From the NCBI GenBank assembly GCA_963792405.1, contig CAWBVU010000006.1, positions 2,027,662-2,091,661 on the forward strand: DNA of 64,000 nt. The letters are read 5' to 3'. This document shows positions 51,861-59,001 of the stretch, piece after piece. Source of the DNA: SZUA-442 sp963792405. Lineage in GTDB: Bacteria > Actinomycetota > Acidimicrobiia > Spongiisociales > UBA5794. Under the pieces are notes generated by a model, which saw nothing but the letters and a program-made list of their open reading frames with translations, ran no database searches and was not told the origin of the DNA. The position numbers and the translations under genes are program-made. Numbering within the stretch: position 1 is the first letter of the stretch; the number at the start of each line of letters is the position of its first letter.

Positions 51861-53531
51861 TCAGGACCTCGTGCGGAGATCACGGCGGTCGAACGCCACG
51901 ATCGCCGCCACGACGCCGATCACGAACAGCGCAGTCAGGATGCCAGCATGCGCCCAATTCAGACCGGTGTTGAGCGGATCACTGCTCAGGTAGTAGTGGA
52001 AGGGCGACAGGTTTGCCCACGCCTCGGTCCGAGGATTGAGGGGCAGGAACCCGTTGATGAGGAACATCGCCACCGCCGCACCCGAGGCACCGTAGCTCGC
52101 CACTTGGGTGATGCCTGTGGCTCCCCCGAGCGCGAGGGCGAGGCCTCCGAAGACGAGGCCGAGGAGGGTCGCGAGCAGGCAGGTCGCCGCGACGTTGCCG
52201 AGGTCCATGCCGAGCCCTCCGATGATGGAGCCTGCTGCCACGCCGAGGAAGGAGGCCACGCCCACGACCGTGGCGTAGAGCACCATCGTCCACGTCTTCT
52301 CGATCACGACCGTCGACCGCTTCACCGGGTTGGCGAGGAGCAGCCCCATCGTGTTGCGTCGCTCCTCGCCGGCCATGGCGCTCGACGCGATGACCACGGT
52401 GACGAGGATGATGCCGATGGGGATCATCATCCCGAACATCTCGACCTGGTAGAAGCCTTCGGGCGTCGACAGGTCACCTCCGCCGAAGAGTGCGAGCACG
52501 TCCTCTGGGAACTGGTCACTCAGCATCTTCATGGCGTCGTCGAGCATGTTGAACATGGGCCCGATCATCGCGGACATGGCGAAGAGGACGAGGGAGGTGA
52601 TGAAGACGAGCCCTTGGTGTTCGGATGCTGTCTTGATCCAGATCGCCGACACGCGCGCCTTGCCTGCGAGGAGCTCGGCAATCCGATGGGTCATGCCGTT
52701 TCCCCGGAGGCGATCCATCACCTTCGTCCCCACGGACTGGCCGCGCAGGTCGCGACGGTCGAGCCCGACGATGCCGACTGCGAGGAACGCCACCGAGGAA
52801 CCGGCCAGGACCGCGAAGTCACCCCAGTCGATGCCGTTCATCTCCGGGTCGGAGGAGGCGAAGTAGTACCAAGGGAAGAACTTGGCGAGTCCCGCGAGGC
52901 GGTCGATGATGGGGAACAGCCCGGCAGCCACGAAGGACACGACCAGGACGGCCGACGTCACGCCGACGGCGATCGACGTCCTGCCCGTCCATGCGCTGAG
53001 GGCCATCGCCAGGTACCCATAGAACAGGGCGTTGACGAACATCATCACGACGAGGGCGCCGATGTCCATCGAACCGATGTCGACGTCGAGCACGATGGGC
53101 GACACGACACCGGCGATCCAGAGGATCACGAAGCCGGATGCCGTGACGAGGAACAGCGAGGCAGCCTTGCCGATCACGAGCCGGCGCCGACTGATCGGGT
53201 TGTCGAGCAGGAGGCCCATCGTCCCCGCGCGCTCCTCCCCCGAGATGGACACGCCCCCCGCAGCGAGGGCGATGGCCGCCATGGTGAGGGCTCCGTACCC
53301 CGAGTAGATCGCCCCATAGGCGAGGCCGCCGATGTCGGCGCCATCGGGGATCCCGAACATGTTGCGGAAGGCGTCGGGGAAGTCGTCGTAGAAGCTGGTG
53401 TCGATGTCGCGGTACACCGACATGCCGAGCAGGAGGAGCAGGGCGAGCACGACCGCGCCGATCACCGTGCTCTTCCAGCGGTCCCGCGTGGTCTTCGTGA
53501 AGACGTTCGAGAGCATCACGGTCACGGTCAC
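51861..53531 (-). CDS. ABC-2 type exporter permease (duplicated)
   Basis: 556 residues from GTG 53531, overlapping the ATPase stop (GTGA). Two homologous halves of about six membrane segments each; both contain the same cytoplasmic phrase, ISGEERAGTMGLLLDNPISRRR (first) and MAGEERRNTMGLLLANPVKRST (second), marking an internal duplication. This is the single-chain ABC-2 permease seen in actinobacterial multidrug or lipid-type exporters. It works with the ATPase encoded at 53528 and is likely repressed by the TetR gene upstream. Confidence 0.88.
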   Translation of the reverse strand: MTVTVMLSNVFTKTTRDRWKSTVIGAVVLALLLLLGMSVYRDIDTSFYDDFPDAFRNMFGIPDGADIGGLAYGAIYSGYGALTMAAIALAAGGVSISGEERAGTMGLLLDNPISRRRLVIGKAASLFLVTASGFVILWIAGVVSPIVLDVDIGSMDIGALVVMMFVNALFYGYLAMALSAWTGRTSIAVGVTSAVLVVSFVAAGLFPIIDRLAGLAKFFPWYYFASSDPEMNGIDWGDFAVLAGSSVAFLAVGIVGLDRRDLRGQSVGTKVMDRLRGNGMTHRIAELLAGKARVSAIWIKTASEHQGLVFITSLVLFAMSAMIGPMFNMLDDAMKMLSDQFPEDVLALFGGGDLSTPEGFYQVEMFGMMIPIGIILVTVVIASSAMAGEERRNTMGLLLANPVKRSTVVIEKTWTMVLYATVVGVASFLGVAAGSIIGGLGMDLGNVAATCLLATLLGLVFGGLALALGGATGITQVASYGASGAAVAMFLINGFLPLNPRTEAWANLSPFHYYLSSDPLNTGLNWAHAGILTALFVIGVVAAIVAFDRRDLRTRS

Positions 53532-54433
53532 ACCTGCTCCCGGTAGTAGGTGAGGAAGATCTCCTCGAGGTCCGCCTCCTGGGTCGTGATGTCGAGCAGG
53601 GTGTGGTTCGCGGTCGCCACACCCAGGAGCTTCTCCATGGAACCGTCGAACGACAGGCGGACGTGGTGGTTCCTGGACTCGACGTCGCGCACCCCCTCGA
53701 TCCGCTCGAAGATCGCGGGATCCGCCGGCCCATCGAAGTAGAGGTCGACCTGCCGCATGGCCTTCGACCGCAGCTCCTGGACGCCCTCGACCGCGATCAG
53801 ATGCCCGGAGCGGATGATGCCGACCCGGTCGGCGACCCGCTGCACCTCCGACAGGGTGTGGGAGGAGAGGAACACGGCCGCTCCGTTCGCGGTGGCCTCC
53901 TTCATCATCTCCTGGAACGTCCGCTGCACGAGGGGGTCGAGCCCTGCGCTCGGCTCGTCCATGATGAACACGTCGGGTTCGTTCATGAACGCCTGGATGA
54001 TGCCGATCTTCTGCCGGTTGCCCGTCGACAGGTCCCCGACCTTCTTCGACATGTCCGCGTCGAGGCGGTCCGCGAGGGTGTCGACGCGGCCCCAATCGAC
54101 GCCGCCGCGCAGGTTCGCGAAGTAGGTGAGCGTGTCCTTTCCCGTGAGGTTCGGATACATCGCGAGGTCGCCGGGGATGTAGCCGACGTGCCGCCTGATC
54201 TCGACCGAGTCGGCGTGCGTGTCGAGCCCGACGATGGTGGCCGAGCCCGCCGTGGGCCGGATCTCGTCCATCAGGGTCCGGATCGTGGTCGTCTTCCCTG
54301 CCCCGTTGGGACCGAGGAAGCCGAAGATCTCCCCCCGGTGGACGTCGAGGTCGAGGCCGACGAGGGCCTCGACGCCCCCGTAATGCTTGGTGAGGCCGTC
54401 GGTGTGGATCGCCACGGTGTCGTCCATCGTCAT
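53528..54433 (-). CDS. ABC exporter ATP-binding protein
   Basis: 301 residues from ATG 54433 (ATGA overlap with the TetR stop). Walker A GPNGAGKTTT (about residue 40), a shortened signature LSTGNRQK (about 140, S-T-G in place of SGGQ), Walker B VFIMDEPSAGLD (about 160) and the switch His in LSSHTLSEV. A C-terminal domain of about 80 residues follows (VDLYFDGPADP...). DrrA/CcmA-type exporter ATPase. It forms a three-gene operon with the TetR regulator and the permease. Confidence 0.9.
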   Translation of the reverse strand: MTMDDTVAIHTDGLTKHYGGVEALVGLDLDVHRGEIFGFLGPNGAGKTTTIRTLMDEIRPTAGSATIVGLDTHADSVEIRRHVGYIPGDLAMYPNLTGKDTLTYFANLRGGVDWGRVDTLADRLDADMSKKVGDLSTGNRQKIGIIQAFMNEPDVFIMDEPSAGLDPLVQRTFQEMMKEATANGAAVFLSSHTLSEVQRVADRVGIIRSGHLIAVEGVQELRSKAMRQVDLYFDGPADPAIFERIEGVRDVESRNHHVRLSFDGSMEKLLGVATANHTLLDITTQEADLEEIFLTYYREQV

Positions 54434-55110
54434 CCCTTCTGAAGGTGCATGTCGTGATCTGTTCGGGCGCCCTCGCCCCATGCCATGTCGAGCGACATCT
54501 GGAGCTGCTCCGCATAGGGCTCCGTGAGGATGCCTCGTGCCATCAGGTCGAGGGCATTGCGCACGTACGGCGCAGCCTCGCTCGAGACCAGGACATCGGG
54601 CTGGGTGAGGTCGACGCCGAGGAGCCGCTCGAGGTGGCGATGCAGGACGAGGCCTCCGAGGGACCACACGAGCAGCACCGCGGCGCGTCCCCTCGGGTCG
54701 GGGGTCGGCAGGATCGTGCCCGCCTCGACGCCTTCGTCCATGTAGGCGACGGCGTCGTCGACCAGCTCATCGATGAGGTCGGCGACGATCGGGGAGTCGC
54801 CGAGCACGGCCTTGGCGAGGTACGCGGCGACCGGGAGGTGGCCCATGTCGCCGAGGGACGACAGGATGTCGAACCCACGAGGTGCGGTCACCGCCTCGGT
54901 CTTGTAGTCGCGGATGAGGGTGGCGACATGGTCGTTGCAGGCCCGGTGCAACCCGTCCATGGATCCGAAGTGGTGGATCACCGACCCGGGGGAGACCTCG
55001 GCGGAGGCGGCGATGTCGCGCACGGTGGTGGTGCCGTAGGGGCGTGCCGCGACCTCGCGGATGGCTGCGTCCCTGATCCTCGCCCTGGTCGTGCGATCCT
55101 CATCCCGCAT
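54430..55110 (-). CDS. TetR-family transcriptional regulator
   Basis: 226 residues from ATG 55110; a TTG at 55131 in the same frame would run into the operator and is less likely. The helix-turn-helix is at residues about 10-55 (RIRDAAIREVAARPYGTTTV, DIAASAEVSPGSVIHHFGS). The C-terminal ligand domain is helical. It is the first gene of the exporter operon, and two inverted repeats lie immediately upstream, suggesting autoregulation and induction by an exported compound. Confidence 0.9.
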   Translation of the reverse strand: MRDEDRTTRARIRDAAIREVAARPYGTTTVRDIAASAEVSPGSVIHHFGSMDGLHRACNDHVATLIRDYKTEAVTAPRGFDILSSLGDMGHLPVAAYLAKAVLGDSPIVADLIDELVDDAVAYMDEGVEAGTILPTPDPRGRAAVLLVWSLGGLVLHRHLERLLGVDLTQPDVLVSSEAAPYVRNALDLMARGILTEPYAEQLQMSLDMAWGEGARTDHDMHLQKG

Positions 55111-55123
55111 CCCACCATGGTAC

Positions 55124-55158
55124 TTGAACAAGTGTTCAATTTCCAGAACAGATGTTCA
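55124..55158. promoter_or_regulatory. two tandem TetR-type operator palindromes
   Basis: Site 1 (55124-55139): TTGAACA-AG-TGTTCAA, 7-base arms with a 2-base spacer. Site 2 (55145-55158): AGAACA-GA-TGTTCA, with GAACA/TGTTC arms. Centres are 20 bases apart, about two helical turns, so both dimers would face the same side. They lie 14 bases before the TetR ATG and between the TetR operon and the end of the 55188 gene, matching an autoregulated promoter. Confidence 0.75.
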
Positions 55159-55187
55159 GGAGCGTGACATGTTCGGGCGTGGGATGT

Positions 55188-56240
55188 TCAGGGCATCCGG
55201 TCAGACCATGTCACGGAGACCTCCCTCCCCTCGGGAAGCGGCAGGGACACGGCCTCGTCCTCGACGGCACGGCGCGCCGCACGGCTGAGGCGTCGCCAGG
55301 GATCGACCACGACCATGTGCTTCGCTCTCCGCCACGTGCCGACGACCTCCCCTTCGACGAGGACGGCGCCCGGCCAGACCCGGGAGGTCCACAGCAGGGA
55401 GCGGCGTTCCGCATCGGGGACGAGGAGGGCGCGGTCGTCGCCCTGGAGGAGGTAGAAGGCGTCGCCGCTCGGCAGGAGCCGAGCCGGCGCTGCCGGGCCC
55501 GGCTTCGCACGGATGTCGTCCACGTCGCTGTCGAGGAGCCATGCACCGCCGATCGGCGTCGCCACAGCGATCAGGGAGGGGCCGAGGGCGTCGAAGGCGG
55601 CGGTGCCCGCCCTCTGCGGCAGCCCTGCCCACGAGGCGAAGGAGGCGGGGGTCGTAGGGCCGAAGACGTGCAGGTACCGGCGTGCCAGCTCGAGCCGGGC
55701 GTGGTGGGGGTCGATCTCGGGTGGGGGCACGATGCGGATGGTCGGTTGCCTGGCGCCATCCCAACGGAGCACGACGGTCCCCGTGGTCGTGGCGTATCGG
55801 AGCCGGTTCGGGGGCTCTCCGAGCGCCCTTCCCGCCTCGCCGTAGGACATCGTTCGCGGTCCGAGGAGATCGCGAAGCCGGGCGGCGAGGTCCTCTGCCC
55901 TGCGCCGACCGGAGGGATCGTCCGGCATCCGCCCGAGGGTGAACACGGGCAGATCGGCCGCCGGCACCACGTAGGCGCTGTAGCGAGGCCCCCAGACCTG
56001 GACGAGGGAAGGGTGCTCCCACGCCTCGGAGGTCACGCCCTGGGAGCGAGCGTGGAGGGACAGCACCGCGGCTCGGGGCATGCTGTCCTGGAGGCCCGCC
56101 CATGCCGCCATGCGGAGCGACCGGTCCCCATGGGGAAGCCGTGCATCCAAGGCGCCGACGCGCCTACGGAAGGCGAGGATCTGGTCACGCGTCAGTTCGA
56201 GGCGTCGCTGCACGACGGCATGCTCGCGCGAATTCGTCAT
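55188..56240 (-). CDS. winged-helix DNA-binding / AlkZ-like (HTH_42) protein
   Basis: 350 residues. It begins with a helix LTRDQILAFRRRVGAL, then AAWAGLQDSMPRAAVLSLHAR, VQVWGPRYSAYVVPAADLPV and, near the C-terminus, VLVEGEVVGTWRRAKHMVVVDPW, the layout of the winged-helix DNA-binding domain family that includes AlkZ/YcaQ glycosylases, which unhook damaged DNA bases. Glycosylase activity is not assured: I do not see the diagnostic QxQ motif clearly. It starts at 56240 and is divergent from the lipoprotein gene. Confidence 0.75.
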   Translation of the reverse strand: MTNSREHAVVQRRLELTRDQILAFRRRVGALDARLPHGDRSLRMAAWAGLQDSMPRAAVLSLHARSQGVTSEAWEHPSLVQVWGPRYSAYVVPAADLPVFTLGRMPDDPSGRRRAEDLAARLRDLLGPRTMSYGEAGRALGEPPNRLRYATTTGTVVLRWDGARQPTIRIVPPPEIDPHHARLELARRYLHVFGPTTPASFASWAGLPQRAGTAAFDALGPSLIAVATPIGGAWLLDSDVDDIRAKPGPAAPARLLPSGDAFYLLQGDDRALLVPDAERRSLLWTSRVWPGAVLVEGEVVGTWRRAKHMVVVDPWRRLSRAARRAVEDEAVSLPLPEGREVSVTWSDRMP

Positions 56241-56342
56241 GCATGCTCGGCGGCTCCGCCTCGGTTGACCGCCCTGCCACGAGATACCGGAACGGTGGAG
56301 GAGACGGGCGTAGGGTGGAGTCCCGTGCAGGAGGTGGACCGC

Positions 56343-56810
56343 ATGCTGCAGATGGCATCGGGTCGGCGTGTCGTGGTGGCGGTGCTCACCGCGGTCGTCG
56401 TCGTCGCAGGGTGTAGTTCGGCGAGTGGCGACACCACCACGACGTCGACCTCGTCGACCACCACGACGACGCCGTCGGCGACGTCGCTCCTCGTTGGACG
56501 GTGGGAGCGCACGGGCGGCGACTTCTCCATCCTCGAGGGCATGGTGGTCGAGGTGGATGAGCTCGCAACGGAGGGCGAGATCGTGTCGGTGCCCATCAAC
56601 CCCTACCGGTTCGTGATCGGCGATATCAAGTGGAGCTCGTTCACCGAGATCAGCGATGGGCGGATTCGAATCAGCGATCTCTCCCGTGAGGCCGATACCG
56701 GACTGCCGTCGAAGGTCACAGGGGTGATCACGTTCACCGAGGACCGCACGATGCTCGAGATCACGTTCCCGACGGCCGGGACGCAGCAGGTCTGGACACG
56801 CAGGCCATGA
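56343..56810 (+). CDS. small putative lipoprotein
   Basis: 155 residues from ATG 56343 with GGAGG ten bases upstream. Signal and lipobox: VVVAVLTAVVVVAGCSS, Cys near residue 24, followed by a Ser/Thr-rich linker of about 22 residues. The mature domain starts LLVGRWERTGGDFS and contains VPINPYRFVIGDIKWSSF and FTEDRTMLEITFPTAG, resembling a lipocalin-like or 'copper-resistance NlpE-like' small barrel. Function unknown. Its stop overlaps the next start (ATGA), so the pair is co-translated. Confidence 0.65.
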   Translation: MLQMASGRRVVVAVLTAVVVVAGCSSASGDTTTTSTSSTTTTTPSATSLLVGRWERTGGDFSILEGMVVEVDELATEGEIVSVPINPYRFVIGDIKWSSFTEISDGRIRISDLSREADTGLPSKVTGVITFTEDRTMLEITFPTAGTQQVWTRRP

Positions 56811-57682
56811 CGCGAGAGACCGGACGATCCGTGATCGGCATCCTCGCTGCGGTGGTCATCGGTGGCCTCGTCGCCATCGCCGGCAGCCAGGGGAGCGTCG
56901 AGGTGGGGGGCGTTGCGGTATTCGCCGTGTGCGCCGTGCTCGCCTACCTCGTCAACTGGGCGGTCTATCTCCCCTCCAATCGCATGGGCACCGAGCAGTA
57001 CTTCGACCTCACCGGGAGCGCGACCTACCTCACGGTGACGGCTGCGGCGCTCCTGCTGAGCGGCGACATCGACGCCAGGGCGGCGATCGCGGGGGCCATG
57101 GTCACCGTGTGGGCCCTGAGGCTCGGATCGTTCCTGTTCCGGCGGATACGTCGCGACGGTCGTGACGGTCGCTTCGACGAGATCAAACTCGATCCCCTCC
57201 GTTTCCTCATGACGTGGACGCTCCAGGGCCTGTGGGTGCTCCTCACCGCGGCGTGTGCCCTCGCGATCATGACCAGCGTCGAGCGTCGTCCGCTCGGGTG
57301 GGTGGCCATCGTCGGGATCGTGGTCTGGGTCGCCGGCTTCGCCATCGAGGTCATCGCCGACCGGCAGAAGTCGGCATTCAGGCGGGATCCGGCCAATGCC
57401 GGCCGATTCATCACGACGGGCCTGTGGGCATGGTCGCGCCACCCCAACTACTTCGGCGAGATCGTGCTGTGGACCGGGATGGCGGTCCTGGCGGTCCCCG
57501 TGCTGTCGGGCTGGCGATGGGTCATGCTGATCTCACCGGTGTTCGTGACGGTCCTGCTCACGCGGGTGAGCGGCATCCCGATGCTCGAGGCGAGGGCCGC
57601 GAAGCGATGGGGCGACGACGAGGCCTTCATCGCCTACACCCGCGACACGCCGGTGCTGGTCCCTCGCCCTCCACGTCGATGA
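56807..57682 (+). CDS. DUF1295 / steroid-5-alpha-reductase-like membrane protein
   Basis: 291 residues with about seven membrane segments. The C-terminal signature TGLWAWSRHPNYFGEIVLWTG (about residues 203-223) is diagnostic of DUF1295, related to isoprenylcysteine methyltransferases and 3-oxo-5-alpha-steroid dehydrogenases. The same fold uses SAM or NADPH on lipid-like substrates in the membrane. Activity here is unknown. It is translationally coupled to the lipoprotein gene. Confidence 0.85.
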   Translation: MTRETGRSVIGILAAVVIGGLVAIAGSQGSVEVGGVAVFAVCAVLAYLVNWAVYLPSNRMGTEQYFDLTGSATYLTVTAAALLLSGDIDARAAIAGAMVTVWALRLGSFLFRRIRRDGRDGRFDEIKLDPLRFLMTWTLQGLWVLLTAACALAIMTSVERRPLGWVAIVGIVVWVAGFAIEVIADRQKSAFRRDPANAGRFITTGLWAWSRHPNYFGEIVLWTGMAVLAVPVLSGWRWVMLISPVFVTVLLTRVSGIPMLEARAAKRWGDDEAFIAYTRDTPVLVPRPPRR

Positions 57683-57738
57683 CCGGGTCGGGTAGGCTGA
57701 ACCCCGTACATGACACAGACCGGAAAGGACCGGCCGCA

Positions 57739-58182
57739 ATGGGGAGCAACGACCTCGCACTCGGACCGATCGACTTCGTGCTCCTCGAGTTCCCGGACCA
57801 GGAACCGACGGGTGAGGTTGCAGGGGCCCTCCTCGACCTCGTCGAGGAGGGGACGATCAGGCTGTACGACATCCTCGCCGTCCGCAAAGCCGCCGACGGG
57901 CAGATCTCGGGCTTCGAGGTCGGGGATCTCGACGGCGACGGCTCGCTCGACTTCGCCGTGTTCGCAGGGGCACGGTCGGGCCTCCTCGGTGATGACGACA
58001 TCGCAGAAGCCGCGGCGGCGATGGAGCCGGGGACGATCGCGGTGTTGATCGTCTACGAGAACACCTGGGCGGCGCCGTTCGTCTCGGCCGCCCTGAACCA
58101 CGGCGGCCAGATGATCGCGAGCGCACGCATACCCGTCGCGGACATCATCGATGCCCTCGACATGTTGGAAGATTCGGAGTAG
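57739..58182 (+). CDS. DUF6325-like small protein
   Basis: 147 residues from ATG 57739 (GGAAAGGA upstream). It begins LGPIDFVLLEFPDQEPTGEV and continues with YDILAVRKAADGQI, an acidic DLDGDGSLDF loop that could bind calcium, then GTIAVLIVYENTWAAPFVSAA. I recognise the DUF6325 (formerly DUF1269-like) actinobacterial family; it has no known function. It is next to the SHOCT-domain gene (8-base gap), a pairing frequent in actinobacteria. Confidence 0.75.
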   Translation: MGSNDLALGPIDFVLLEFPDQEPTGEVAGALLDLVEEGTIRLYDILAVRKAADGQISGFEVGDLDGDGSLDFAVFAGARSGLLGDDDIAEAAAAMEPGTIAVLIVYENTWAAPFVSAALNHGGQMIASARIPVADIIDALDMLEDSE

Positions 58183-58190
58183 GAGGCACC

Positions 58191-58505
58191 ATGCCAGGAC
58201 TCGTTCGAGGAGTAGCCCGTACCGCCGTCGTCGCTGGGACGGCGACGGCCGTCAGCGGCCGCGTCGCACGCCGCCAGGCGGAGAAGTACGCAGACCGTGA
58301 TCAGGCGATCGCGGCCAATCGTGGGGCCGGGTACGCCGAAGGAGCGCAGTCTGTTCCTGCCGCTCCAGCACCGGCTCCCGCCCCTGCGGCGCCGGCCGAA
58401 CCGGACCTCACGACGCAGCTGACCCAGCTCTCCCAGCTCCGCGACCAGGGCATCCTCACGGAGGAAGAGTTCACGGCGAAGAAGGCCCAGCTCCTCGGGA
58501 TCTGA
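58191..58505 (+). CDS. SHOCT-domain small protein
   Basis: 104 residues from ATG 58191 (AGGAGG upstream). The N-terminal part is Ala/Gly/Arg-rich (RTAVVAGTATAVSGRVARRQ), followed by a Pro/Ala linker and the C-terminal SHOCT motif LRDQGILTEEEFTAKKAQLL (residues about 82-101). SHOCT domains are short helical oligomerisation tags. Probably partners the DUF6325 protein; role unknown. Confidence 0.8.
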   Translation: MPGLVRGVARTAVVAGTATAVSGRVARRQAEKYADRDQAIAANRGAGYAEGAQSVPAAPAPAPAPAAPAEPDLTTQLTQLSQLRDQGILTEEEFTAKKAQLLGI

Positions 58506-58551
58506 CCGCCACGGAGGGGCCTGAGGAGGCCGCGGTCCCGCGGATCGCCCG

Positions 58552-58905
58552 TCAGTGGCCCTGGCCGGCACTCCTCGAGATGTGGATCTGAGTGGCGGCG
58601 AGGCCGCTGAGCGTTTCGGCGTACAGCGGCATCCGGGCGGACGTGCAGCAGGCGACCTGGAGGTGGCCGACCTGTGCCCCGATACCTTCGAGGATCTCGA
58701 TGATCTCGCGTGGGGAAGCCTCGACGTCGAACGTGTCGATGCGGTCGCGGGCCGTGCCGATGTCGCTGAGGATCGCCTGCATGCGGGGCGATCGATCGGG
58801 TTCGCAGCACAGCGCGTGCAGCTTGTCCACGAGGCGTTCGCACTCGGCGAGCCGTGCTCGGGCGAGCCGGAGTTCGTCGGCGGGGGTGTCGTTGGCGCTG
58901 GTCAT
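58552..58905 (-). CDS. uncharacterised small helical protein
   Basis: 117 residues from ATG 58905. Strong helix formers throughout (ELRLARARLAECERLVDKLH, then IIEILEGIGAQVGHLQVACC) with Cys pairs HALCCEPD and VACCTSA. I do not recognise a family. It converges with the SHOCT gene and lies 96 bases upstream (in its own direction, downstream is 58551) of no obvious partner. Coding character is supported by frame length and codon use like its neighbours. Confidence 0.5.
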   Translation of the reverse strand: MTSANDTPADELRLARARLAECERLVDKLHALCCEPDRSPRMQAILSDIGTARDRIDTFDVEASPREIIEILEGIGAQVGHLQVACCTSARMPLYAETLSGLAATQIHISRSAGQGH

Positions 58906-59001
58906 GGCGAGGGAGGGTACGGCGCGAGGCCGGCGACGGCGCCCACACACGCCGATGGGCAGCTGCTGTCGCCTGCCGATGGGGCCCGCAAGTGGACCTG
59001 A

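Noticed and set aside
50655..53546. A 963-codon plus-strand frame opposite the ligase and exporter genes
   Set aside because: The composition (His/Asp/Glu/Arg-rich, no domains) is typical of antisense shadow in high-GC DNA.
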